Under the pieces are notes generated by a model that was given only the letters and a program-made list of their open reading frames with translations, had not been told where the DNA came from and did no database searches. From the IMG/VR virus record IMGVR_UViG_3300008113_008484, positions 1 to 41,677 of that record: a stretch of DNA of 41,677 nt; one strand, written 5' to 3'. Origin of the DNA: a virus. Below, piece by piece: positions 27,301-34,247 of this stretch. The position numbers and the translations under genes were made by a program. The number at the start of each line of letters is the position of its first letter. Positions within the stretch are counted from its first letter, which is position 1.

Positions 27301-27868
27301 TTGATTTGTATATATCTCTTATATTTATTCTTAAACTTTCTTTTATCAATTCTATATCCAAATCTCTAACCACGAATTCGATAATTTCTTCCTCTGCGTC
27401 CTCAAAAGAACTATTAAGAACATTGTAAAGATTCTTTGTAGGTAAGTTTAATTTTAAATTAATTCCAACTTCGACCCAATTAGGTTTTTGTTTTTCTAAT
27501 AAGCTAACTATAGGATTATCTGGTAATTGTGGTTTACTTTTACTGTCAGCAATCATTACATTTCTTACAGGTAGCTGTTGTGTTATGGGTTCGCTGTGAA
27601 CAATAGCAGAGGAATCTATTTGTATCATATATTCCTCCAGTAAAGCATAATTGATTCTAGTTCCTCCTTTGAAGTTTATCCAAATTATTCCTGTAGTAGG
27701 ATCCTTAAACACATTCTCATATTCACAAACATCACCACTGTTATCACCTTTAGTCCATTTATAAATGAAAGGCTTAAGTTCTCTATCAAGAACCTCAATG
27801 TCTATTTCTTCTATATTTTCCATATTCTTATTTTTTGCTCCGAATATTTTTTTTAGTAGATTCCACAT
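27248..27868 (-). CDS. Unknown protein with overlapping ends
   Basis: A 206-residue protein without a family that I recognise. The N-terminus is basic (MWNLLKKIFGAKNKN), then an acidic segment (MENIEEIDIEVLDRELKPF), beta-rich middle and helix-rich C-terminus with a charged, Ser/Asn/Lys-rich tail. It overlaps the upstream 86-residue gene by 41 bases and the Nudix-like gene by 53. An alternative start at Met16 (MENIEE, position about 27823) would remove the upstream overlap entirely, so the true start is uncertain. Location between a small unknown gene and a Nudix enzyme gives no direct function. Confidence 0.55.
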   Translation of the reverse strand: MWNLLKKIFGAKNKNMENIEEIDIEVLDRELKPFIYKWTKGDNSGDVCEYENVFKDPTTGIIWINFKGGTRINYALLEEYMIQIDSSAIVHSEPITQQLPVRNVMIADSKSKPQLPDNPIVSLLEKQKPNWVEVGINLKLNLPTKNLYNVLNSSFEDAEEEIIEFVVRDLDIELIKESLRINIRDIYKSNGTLRKSGSNSTPKDEE

Positions 27869-28088
27869 CTTCTACTGTTTTAATTTTTGTAAATCCTTCT
27901 TTTCCTAGGCTAGTAAGCCAGCCATCCAAATCTTTTTCTATTATCCAAGTATCTTCGTACTTTGTACTTCCGATACTATTTATAATAAGTATATTGTCCA
28001 TATAAGATACTTTATGTCTAGTTATTTCGAGATATGTCTTTCCCTTATCCTTTTCTAGAACTAGCTTGTATCCTTTTTCTATGTTCAT
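27828..28088 (-). CDS. Small unknown protein downstream of TATAAATA
   Basis: An 86-residue basic protein with a beta-rich N-terminal part (YKLVLEKDKGKTYLEITRHKVSYMDNILIINSIG) and a lysine-rich end (TKKNIRSKK). No known domain is visible. It is the first gene after the glycan cassette. A perfect T4-type late promoter box, TATAAATA, ends five bases before the ATG; if used in the T4 way, transcription would start on the A of the ATG and give a leaderless mRNA. The 3' end overlaps the next gene by 41 bases when that gene's first ATG is used. Confidence 0.6.
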   Translation of the reverse strand: MNIEKGYKLVLEKDKGKTYLEITRHKVSYMDNILIINSIGSTKYEDTWIIEKDLDGWLTSLGKEGFTKIKTVEDVESTKKNIRSKK

Positions 28089-28093
28089 ACTAT

Positions 28094-28101
28094 TATTTAT
28101 A
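28094..28101 (-). promoter_or_regulatory. TATAAATA, T4-type late promoter box
   Basis: TATAAATA is the T4 late promoter consensus recognised by a phage sigma factor (gp55). It lies in the 39-base gap between the methyltransferase gene and the 86-residue gene. With T4 spacing, the start site would coincide with the A of the ATG at 28088. The same octamer also occurs within coding sequence in this AT-rich window, so the match alone is weak. Confidence 0.33.
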
Positions 28102-28127
28102 GATCAATTCGAAAAATAATTTCAAAA

Positions 28128-28748
28128 TTAAACCTCTGTATAATTTTGATACATGGATTCGAATTCATCTACTGAAACAAGACCTAATATCTCATTTCTA
28201 TTATTTGTAAAGTAATCCCAAGAAACTGCTAAATCTGGAAAAGCATTTAATGTTTCGTTAGTCTCCCTAGTTAAAATACCAACTCCCCAATCAGAATTAA
28301 CAGTAACAAGTTTTAGATCGTTTCTATACAATCTTAACTTTATCAAAGAAAGATATACTGTTCCGTTCCAATCACCGTTAGCAGGAGCTGTAAAAACAGG
28401 TGATTCTGCAGCATGAAATTTAGTAGGCGGATTACAGTCATGTAAAACTATAGTACCTCCTTCTGCAAGACGATCTAATGAATTCTTTATGTCCTTATCA
28501 ACCTGGTGATCTAGGTGTAATCCATCGATAAAAACTATATCAAATTTAGTGTCAGCTTCTAAGCTTTCAAAAAAAGAATCAGATGTCATGATATGGGTAG
28601 TGTGCTCTGAAACTGGAGCAGGGTCTACACCAATTTTATTTGCACAGCATATATGTTTGAAACATTCTCCGTCTCTTACTCCGATTTCTAGATAATTTGT
28701 ATAACCCTTACTCTCGATAATTCTGTTTATTATTTCGTATCTATACAT
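28128..28748 (-). CDS. SAM-dependent methyltransferase (class I)
   Basis: A 206-residue class I SAM methyltransferase of the Methyltransf_24 type. Motif I is LEIGVRDGE (residues 20-28), a VDPAP acidic loop at about 41-45 follows, and the post-motif strand is FDIVFIDGLHLDHQVDKDI (69-87) with EGGTIVLHDCNP (96-107). Enzymes with this motif set often sit in polysaccharide clusters and methylate sugars, although small-molecule targets are known too. It is the final gene of the glycan cassette in transcription order, two bases gap from the 72-residue gene, so a glycan or NDP-sugar substrate is the best guess. No signal peptide or membrane segment; cytoplasmic. Confidence 0.8.
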   Translation of the reverse strand: MYRYEIINRIIESKGYTNYLEIGVRDGECFKHICCANKIGVDPAPVSEHTTHIMTSDSFFESLEADTKFDIVFIDGLHLDHQVDKDIKNSLDRLAEGGTIVLHDCNPPTKFHAAESPVFTAPANGDWNGTVYLSLIKLRLYRNDLKLVTVNSDWGVGILTRETNETLNAFPDLAVSWDYFTNNRNEILGLVSVDEFESMYQNYTEV

Positions 28749-28749
28749 G

Positions 28750-28968
28750 TTATTGTCCTATGCTTTTTAAATATTTTAAATAATTTCTTCTAGTTGTCAA
28801 CTTATATAAATTTTCATTTACAAGTTTTATGTAACTTTCTGTAGAAAGTCTTTTGGATTTATACATTCTAGTTAAAGTCTCTATAGAATCTATCGATTCT
28901 CTTATAGAACTTACACTAACGGATCCTGTTTCTTTTTTAACCATCTTATTTTGTTTTACAAATTCCAT
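28750..28968 (-). CDS. Small helical protein in glycan cassette
   Basis: A 72-residue, mostly helical, lysine- and serine-rich protein without a recognised domain. It overlaps the end of the preceding glycosyltransferase gene by 13 bases if it starts at 28968. A second in-frame ATG (Met9, position 28944) would remove the overlap and leave an 11-base gap. The downstream methyltransferase follows with one base between them. Whether it is a regulatory or accessory peptide for the cassette cannot be judged. Confidence 0.55.
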   Translation of the reverse strand: MEFVKQNKMVKKETGSVSVSSIRESIDSIETLTRMYKSKRLSTESYIKLVNENLYKLTTRRNYLKYLKSIGQ

Positions 28969-29660
28969 TTTTCTTTAAACAAAGGATAAGAACCACTAGT
29001 CATATTGTACATCTGGTTATAATCCTTAACTACAGCTTCAGTTGTTTTTCCTATGTTTTTATCATGATGTACTACAACAGAATCTGTAACTAGTGCATGT
29101 TTCAAACCGTTTTTCCACATTTCCATCGCATAGTCGTTATCACAATACCAATGTGTGAATCTCTCATCAAGATCCCCTATCTTATCGTAGATTTCTCTCT
29201 TGTGAACTATACACCACCCGGACAATTGTTTTCTTATTTCATATCCTTTTAATAATCCGGTGTTTTCGAATATTCCATATAGAGGCTGTGTCATCGGACA
29301 TAATGGAGAAAATGATATAACCTCTGGGTTTTTATTAGAAGCTTCTATAATCTTACTAAACCATCCTTTTTTAAACTCTAAATCATTATTACATAGAGCA
29401 ACCCAAGGTGCGTTTCCTTTCTTTCTCCCAAAATTTAAAAACTTGTGATATCCATAAGGAAGGGGAGCTTCATAAGTTTTTATGTTTGGTGCATTATCCC
29501 AGCTAAATCCTGGTTGGGATTCAACAACTATAATATTAAAAATTTCTGAAGAATTTTCTTCGGACAATAATAATGAGCTTATACAATTCTTTGTTAGCTC
29601 CTTACAATAATCATCCTTAGCGTAACTGACTATTACTATATCTAAGATTTTATCCTGCAT
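28956..29660 (-). CDS. GT2-family glycosyltransferase
   Basis: A 234-residue GT-A fold glycosyltransferase of the GT2 type. The start LDIVIVSYAKDDYCKELTKNCI is the nucleotide-binding strand and helix. NND (residues 91-93, in ALCNNDLEF) replaces the DxD metal motif as in many rhamnosyltransferase-like GT2 enzymes. The acceptor region has LSGWCIVHKREIYDKIGDLDERF and WYCDNDYAMEMW (about 145-182), like the usual 'G.c..ikR..f..iG.fDe.f….ED.d…r'. No transmembrane segment, so a cytoplasmic enzyme that adds one sugar from a nucleotide donor. Its start overlaps the kdsA end by 11 bases. Donor and acceptor are unknown. Confidence 0.85.
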   Translation of the reverse strand: MQDKILDIVIVSYAKDDYCKELTKNCISSLLLSEENSSEIFNIIVVESQPGFSWDNAPNIKTYEAPLPYGYHKFLNFGRKKGNAPWVALCNNDLEFKKGWFSKIIEASNKNPEVISFSPLCPMTQPLYGIFENTGLLKGYEIRKQLSGWCIVHKREIYDKIGDLDERFTHWYCDNDYAMEMWKNGLKHALVTDSVVVHHDKNIGKTTEAVVKDYNQMYNMTSGSYPLFKEKWNL

Positions 29661-30486
29661 CGTAAATTGATCTTGCTTTAGATATTATACTCTGTAATTT
29701 TGAAAGTTCCAACATATTTTCAGAATCTGACGGAGAAAGATCTGGATAAGGATGTGTTTCTATGAATAATCCATCCGCATTCATAGCTGCTCCATACTTA
29801 ACCATGTCCTCTATATAATCACCCTGCCCTCCTGTTTTTCCTTGTGTTCCGTTAGGTTTCTGTAGACTATGTGTACAATCTAAAACAACCGCAGAATTTT
29901 TACAATATTTTTTAAGTTTAGAAATAGAAGTGACATCAACAACTAAATCATTATATCCAAACGAGTTTCCTCTTTCGCATATAATCATACGATTACCACC
30001 AGATTTATAAAATTTGGATTCTATAAATGAACATGCTTCATGAGAAAGGAATTGTCCCTTCTTCACCATAGTGATTTTTCCTGTACTTGCACAAGCCTCG
30101 ATAAGATCAGTCTGTCTACAAAGAAATGCAGGGATCTGCAAAATATCAACACTCTGTGCAACAATTTTAACCTGTGATGCTTCGTGAACATCGGTTATAG
30201 TTGGAATACCTACGGATTCTCTTATCCTAGAAAGTATTTCTAAGGATCTATCCATATCTATTCCTCTGAATCCTTCAGGAGATGTGCGATTAGCCTTGTC
30301 CCAACTTCCTTTAAATACAGGAAGGAAATTGTAGAGTTTTGCTACTCTTTTTAATTCTAATGCAATCTCGTAGCAAGTATCCCAGCTCTGTATAACGCAA
30401 GGACCTGCTATTAACAATTTAGATCTTTTATTACCTCCAGACTTGTAAAAATCAAGATCTAGATTTCTCACCGTTATATCCTCCAT
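29650..30486 (-). CDS. kdsA: 3-deoxy-D-manno-octulosonate 8-phosphate synthase
   Basis: A 278-residue KdsA, which condenses phosphoenolpyruvate and D-arabinose 5-phosphate to KDO-8-phosphate, the committed step to the inner-core LPS sugar KDO. Conserved blocks: LIAGPCVIQS (25-34), FKGSWDKANRTS (58-69), ITDVHE (97-102), QIPAFLCRQTDL (117-128), ERGNSFGYNDLVVDV (171-185) and ETHPYPDLSPSDSEN (243-257). Cys30, His206, Glu243 and Asp254 match the metal ligands of the metal-dependent (class II) enzymes; E. coli has Asn in place of that Cys. Length matches the family (284 in E. coli). It overlaps the KdsD-like gene by 35 bases, so the two consecutive steps are probably translationally coupled. KDO phosphatase (KdsC) and CMP-KDO synthetase (KdsB) are not seen in the window and would come from the host or another part of the genome. 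Confidence 0.96.
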   Translation of the reverse strand: MEDITVRNLDLDFYKSGGNKRSKLLIAGPCVIQSWDTCYEIALELKRVAKLYNFLPVFKGSWDKANRTSPEGFRGIDMDRSLEILSRIRESVGIPTITDVHEASQVKIVAQSVDILQIPAFLCRQTDLIEACASTGKITMVKKGQFLSHEACSFIESKFYKSGGNRMIICERGNSFGYNDLVVDVTSISKLKKYCKNSAVVLDCTHSLQKPNGTQGKTGGQGDYIEDMVKYGAAMNADGLFIETHPYPDLSPSDSENMLELSKLQSIISKARSIYDAG

Positions 30487-31030
30487 GATGTAGCTTTGAA
30501 TATTCTTTCTTAGTAAAATGTCTTCCCATCAATCCAACAACTATCAAATCACATATTACAGACATACAAGTAGTAGAAGTTGTTGGAGTTAATCCAAGAG
30601 GGCATATCTCCTCTACTGGACCAAATTCCAAGAAGTCCGCACATTTAAGCGATATCTGTTCTGTGCTTTTTCCCACTATTGCAAATATGTAATTGCTATA
30701 CCCTAAATTATGGATCAGATCTATTAATTCCATAACTTCTCTAGTTTTACCAGAGTTGCTAAAAACCAATATAGCATCGCCAGGTCTCACCATTCCTAGA
30801 TCACCGTGTTGAGCTTCTGCTGGATGTAAAAAGAAAGCAGGATTCCCAGTAGAACATAGGGTAGTCGCAAATGTATGTGCTATCTGTCCTGCTTTACCCA
30901 TTCCAGAAGTTATTATTCTACCATTCTGGCCTTTGTAATATCTAATCTGTCTAATAAGGTCTTCTATACGATGTACAGGTATTTGTTTAATAAATTCTAT
31001 TTCTTTTTCTATAAGTTCATTTAAATTCAT
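30452..31030 (-). CDS. kdsD: D-arabinose 5-phosphate isomerase, SIS-only
   Basis: A 192-residue SIS-domain isomerase converting D-ribulose 5-phosphate to D-arabinose 5-phosphate, the substrate of KdsA. The family hallmark HPAEAQHGDLGM (69-80) is present, as are TSGMGKAGQIA (41-51, with Lys46) and SNSGKTREV (about 90-98). E. coli KdsD (about 328 residues) has two C-terminal CBS domains; here the protein stops after the SIS domain. CBS-less versions are known in some bacteria. The next gene is kdsA, overlapping by 35 bases, which strongly supports the assignment over other SIS sugar isomerases. Cytoplasmic. The missing CBS part probably removes regulation, not catalysis (inference). Confidence 0.9.
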   Translation of the reverse strand: MNLNELIEKEIEFIKQIPVHRIEDLIRQIRYYKGQNGRIITSGMGKAGQIAHTFATTLCSTGNPAFFLHPAEAQHGDLGMVRPGDAILVFSNSGKTREVMELIDLIHNLGYSNYIFAIVGKSTEQISLKCADFLEFGPVEEICPLGLTPTTSTTCMSVICDLIVVGLMGRHFTKKEYSKLHHGGYNGEKSRS

Positions 31031-31048
31031 CGAATAAAAGATTAAAAA

Positions 31049-32044
31049 TTAGCGTAAAGATTTTACACCCTGTAATACGTCCATCCAATGGTCGCACATT
31101 TCGTGTAACATTTCAGTAAAAGTATATGTAGGTTCCCATCCTAGTTCTTTTCTTGCCTTAGTTGAATCTCCTTTTAAATATGGTAATTCCTCCGGTCTTA
31201 AAAATTTAGGATTCTGAACAATATATTCTTTATAATCAAGATCCAAGTAAGAAAAAACAACTTCACACATATCCCTAACGCTGTGCGTTTCCATAGTAGA
31301 AACAACGAAATCGTCAGCTTTATCGTGATTAATTATCTTGTGCATAGCCTTAACATAATCCTTAGAATGACCCCAGTCTCTATACGAATCCATGTTACCC
31401 ATTTCTAACTTATCAGCTAATCCTAATTTTATCTCACAAGCTCCTTTCACAACCTTATTTGTTACGAAATTAGATCCTCTTCTTGGAGATTCGTGATTAA
31501 ATAGTATACCATTGCAAGCATGTAATCCGTATGCTCTTCTATAATGTCTAACTATGTTGTATCCAAAAACTTTACTGCATCCGTACGGAGAAACAGGGTT
31601 CATTGAAGTTGTTTCCCTTTGGAATCCGTCATCGTCAACAGATAGTCCAAACATTTCGGAAGAACTTGCTTGGTAAAATTTAGAATTAGGAACGATTCTT
31701 TTGTATGCCTCTAACATGTTTATAACCCCTATGGAGTTAGATTGTACAGTATACTGAGGAACATCGAAACTGATTCTAACATGGCTTTGAGCACCTATAT
31801 TGTATATTTCGTCGGGCTTAACATCAGTCAATAATTTTTCAATGGATGTCTGATCTGTAAGATCCCCGTAGTGTGTAAAAAGATATGGGTTGTCCAAAAC
31901 CGGAACTAATCTCGCCGATTGATTTTCTGATGTAGAATTTCTTCTAACCATCCCATGGACTTCATAATCCATAGATAAAAGATATTCAGCTAAATAACTA
32001 CCGTCTTGACCGTTTATCCCTGTGATAAATGCTCTTTTTTTCAT
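31049..32044 (-). CDS. gmd: GDP-mannose 4,6-dehydratase
   Basis: A 331-residue extended short-chain dehydrogenase/reductase that turns GDP-D-mannose into GDP-4-keto-6-deoxy-D-mannose, precursor of GDP-fucose, rhamnose, perosamine and related sugars. Evidence: NADP-binding ITGINGQDGSYLAEYLL (7-23), YQASSSEMFG (124-133), YGCSK with Tyr154 and Lys158, and the Gmd-typical LFNHESPRRG (about 181-190), plus GNMDSYRDWGHSKDYV. Length is in the family range (E. coli 373). The leader is A/T-only (…AATAAAAATTA-ATG) and a weak terminator-like hairpin precedes it. Genes that could use its product nearby: a DegT-type aminotransferase (perosamine route) and GT10/GT11 fucosyltransferase-like enzymes. No GDP-fucose synthase is visible in the window. 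Confidence 0.96.
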   Translation of the reverse strand: MKKRAFITGINGQDGSYLAEYLLSMDYEVHGMVRRNSTSENQSARLVPVLDNPYLFTHYGDLTDQTSIEKLLTDVKPDEIYNIGAQSHVRISFDVPQYTVQSNSIGVINMLEAYKRIVPNSKFYQASSSEMFGLSVDDDGFQRETTSMNPVSPYGCSKVFGYNIVRHYRRAYGLHACNGILFNHESPRRGSNFVTNKVVKGACEIKLGLADKLEMGNMDSYRDWGHSKDYVKAMHKIINHDKADDFVVSTMETHSVRDMCEVVFSYLDLDYKEYIVQNPKFLRPEELPYLKGDSTKARKELGWEPTYTFTEMLHEMCDHWMDVLQGVKSLR

Positions 32045-32059
32045 TAATTTTTATTATTT

Positions 32060-32080
32060 AAAAAAACACATAAAGCGTTT
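32060..32080 (-). terminator. Weak terminator-like hairpin before gmd
   Basis: Between the aminotransferase-like gene and gmd, AAACGC (32080-32075) can pair with GTGTTT (32069-32064) around TTTAT, followed by a short T run (32063-32060) on the minus strand. One pair is G-U and the stem is only six base pairs, so partial termination or mRNA processing is the most it would do. Confidence 0.28.
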
Positions 32081-32085
32081 ATATT

Positions 32086-32694
32086 TTATATTTTAGATTC
32101 TCTAAAAAATTTCATTTGTGTTAAATCTGGCCAGTCTGTGTATATCCATTTCCTAGGCTCAGTCTCTATTGCTTTATCTATTTTAGATAAACCTATCTCA
32201 GCGGATTCAGGTGTCATATAATAATGAAATCCGAGTGTATCTATATCCTGGTCTCTCCAAGGAACATTTGGAAGTCTACCATCATAGCTCATCTTCTTAA
32301 GAATCTCGTAATCTTCCTTATTGTCACAAAGGATCATTCCACCTCTTCCTATACTTAAATGTTTCTGGTATTGAAAACTTAGACACATAAAGGTATTTGG
32401 TATATACGAATCTTTTTTCCATAGAACTGCAGCATCTATGATTCTTTTATCTCCGTAATTTAGTGTATAGTAATCTTCCCAAACTTCATCTCTCCATTCT
32501 CTTTCCAATCCCATTTTTTCTGCTAGGAAGGGAACAGAAAGATAAGTTCTCTTAGGAACATTTATTTTTTTCTCACCAGTGTATCTTAGACATAATTCTA
32601 TACCGTGGGTACAGCTATCAACTGCAACCGCATATGGTGACCCAAAGAATTCTGATATTCTTTTTTCTAATTCTTCTACAGCTTTAAAACTCAT
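32086..32694 (-). CDS. Short DegT/DnrJ/EryC1-type aminotransferase-like protein
   Basis: A 202-residue protein with the core of PLP-dependent sugar aminotransferases: FFGSPYAVAVDSCTHGIELCL (16-36), the cofactor-contacting Asp in RIIDAA (Asp87) and the PLP-lysine motif SFQYQKHLSIGRGGMIL (106-122; Lys111). The family is normally about 370 residues. The stretch between the second strand and Asp87 is compressed, and the C-terminal domain is replaced by about 60 residues. Catalysis is therefore uncertain. If active with the adjacent Gmd, it could make GDP-perosamine. Because key PLP residues are kept, I read it as a reduced but functional homologue or partner subunit rather than a random pseudogene. 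No frameshift is visible in nearby sequence. Three bases separate it from the DUF1796 gene. Confidence 0.75.
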   Translation of the reverse strand: MSFKAVEELEKRISEFFGSPYAVAVDSCTHGIELCLRYTGEKKINVPKRTYLSVPFLAEKMGLEREWRDEVWEDYYTLNYGDKRIIDAAVLWKKDSYIPNTFMCLSFQYQKHLSIGRGGMILCDNKEDYEILKKMSYDGRLPNVPWRDQDIDTLGFHYYMTPESAEIGLSKIDKAIETEPRKWIYTDWPDLTQMKFFRESKI

Positions 32695-32697
32695 ATT

Positions 32698-33399
32698 CTA
32701 TCCATTAATTTGTTCTAATGTTATTCTATCCTCTGATATATCATAACTTTTTATGATACTAATATAATTTTCGTTGTCGATCGAATCTCCAAATAATCCA
32801 CCAGTAAAACTATCATGGTATATGTTTAATAACCACACATCATAATCCTCGGATTCTAACAATTTCCCGTATCCTCTAGATCCGTAATCCAACCCGATAA
32901 AACAAACACGGAATTCTTTCATACCATGGACCTCTCTAAGAGATCTTACTATTTCCTCGCAATTCTCTATGGTTATATCGTTCTCCCATCTGTTAAACGT
33001 ATAATTAAATAGAGTCGGATAGTTTTTAAGTTTTTTGAATCTCTCCTTGCATTTTAAGAAATGATTATAATCTTTCTCGGTATTTAAATCATGATGAGGA
33101 AATATAGCACCATGAACGTCGGTGATATCCGGATCGTAAAATCTATTCGTAGTCCTTATAGAACTCTCCAATCTTTCTCCTGTTTCTGGATCTATAGTTA
33201 AATATTCACAATAGAGACTAATATTATTATCGGGGTTCAGAATTTCATTAAAATCATCATTAAGTATATGAATCAAATTTTTAACTTTCAGAGTATTCAT
33301 AAAATCAAAAAAACCTGAGAATTCTCTGTAATTGTAATACTTCAGAATGTCAGAATTTTGACATCTACTACCTAAACTATGTACAGTTTTAAATTTCAT
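32698..33399 (-). CDS. DUF1796-type putative papain-like cysteine peptidase
   Basis: A 233-residue protein matching the DUF1796 family, described as putative papain-like cysteine peptidases. The start VHSLGSRCQNSDILKYYNYREFSGFFDFM fits the family pattern SLGx.C….l…..PFDw, with Cys13 as the likely nucleophile. A partner His/Asp is not obvious; HHDLNTEKDYNHFL (about 101-114) holds candidates. Such genes are often found in polysaccharide clusters with glycosyltransferases, so it may act on a glycan or lipid acceptor rather than on a peptide. It overlaps the GT10-like gene by four bases (coupled translation). The biochemical role of the family is unproven. Confidence 0.72.
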   Translation of the reverse strand: MKFKTVHSLGSRCQNSDILKYYNYREFSGFFDFMNTLKVKNLIHILNDDFNEILNPDNNISLYCEYLTIDPETGERLESSIRTTNRFYDPDITDVHGAIFPHHDLNTEKDYNHFLKCKERFKKLKNYPTLFNYTFNRWENDITIENCEEIVRSLREVHGMKEFRVCFIGLDYGSRGYGKLLESEDYDVWLLNIYHDSFTGGLFGDSIDNENYISIIKSYDISEDRITLEQING

Positions 33400-34247
33400 A
33401 TTTTTATACCTAAAGCCTTTTTGACATTTAATACCATAGTCTCGTCTAACGACCTGTAATTCATAGATAATTGATAATTCTCCTCAACAGCCTCTATCAT
33501 TGAATTGTAAGTATTTTCATTAATCCCGTTACAAATTTCGATTATCTCGGGAGCACTTTTAGCAATAAACATACCATCAGAATTAAAGAAATCCCCTATA
33601 TTGGAAGGTCCATAATAAATAGGTATAGTTCTAGTTTGAAAACAATCTATTAATTTCTCCGAAAAGGCATTGCTTATCTTGTTCGTATTTTCAATAGCTA
33701 TGTGGAATTGGCTATCGAACATAGGTGTTTTTGTATCCCCAAGAACCAGATGATCTCCATAGTTAACCTCCGAAATTGGTGAGCTACTGCTTAAATAGAA
33801 TTTTTTATTTATATTTATTTCTTCCCTTCTAGTAAATAATTCCCATCTTACAGCGTATCCTTCTAATCCGGGAAGATATTCTGACAAATGCTTATTACCA
33901 AATACTGATGACACGTTAAATTCCTTTACCGATGGTTCATATCCTCTAACCCAAGTGGTAGGAGTAACAGAAACAATAGAATTTTCAAATGTGTCCAATA
34001 TATCCTGATGATATGTAAATATGTAGCTATAACAATCCTTATGAGTATTAAAATACTCAAGCATACTATTCTTTAAGCTTTCAAAAGGCTCTAAAATTGC
34101 AATAATTCTAAAAATATTATCACCTATGGGATCATTTGGCATTTGATCAACATATATGTGAACCTCTTTTGCATAATCTATTTCTCCAATTTTAGAAAAA
34201 TTGGCTCTTGTCCATCCTGGAGGAATATGTAAGAATATATTATTCAT
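33396..34247 (-). CDS. GT10-like (fucosyltransferase-type) glycosyltransferase
   Basis: A 283-residue protein whose C-terminal half has the donor-binding signature of GT10 enzymes (alpha-1,3/1,4-fucosyltransferases): FHIAIENTNKISNAFSEKLI then IPIYYGPSNIGDFF (181-220), matching F.iA.EN….…(v/f)teKl…….vPvy.G...i.d.f. The N-terminal half is diverged. Members use GDP-fucose; with Gmd in the cassette a GDP-linked deoxysugar donor is plausible, but other donors are used by distant relatives. No membrane segment is visible. The start overlaps the PhyH-type gene's end by eight bases and its own end overlaps the DUF1796 gene by four. Confidence 0.78.
   Translation of the reverse strand: MNNIFLHIPPGWTRANFSKIGEIDYAKEVHIYVDQMPNDPIGDNIFRIIAILEPFESLKNSMLEYFNTHKDCYSYIFTYHQDILDTFENSIVSVTPTTWVRGYEPSVKEFNVSSVFGNKHLSEYLPGLEGYAVRWELFTRREEININKKFYLSSSSPISEVNYGDHLVLGDTKTPMFDSQFHIAIENTNKISNAFSEKLIDCFQTRTIPIYYGPSNIGDFFNSDGMFIAKSAPEIIEICNGINENTYNSMIEAVEENYQLSMNYRSLDETMVLNVKKALGIKI

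Noticed and set aside
29650-30486. DAHP synthase instead of KdsA
   Set aside because: The KANRTS, ERGNSFGYNDLVVDV and ETHPYPDLSPSD motifs and the neighbouring KdsD-like gene fit KDO-8-phosphate synthase.
33796-33815. TATAAATA-like string in the GT10-like gene
   Set aside because: Arises from Asn/Ile/Lys codons within a gene and has no gene start after it.
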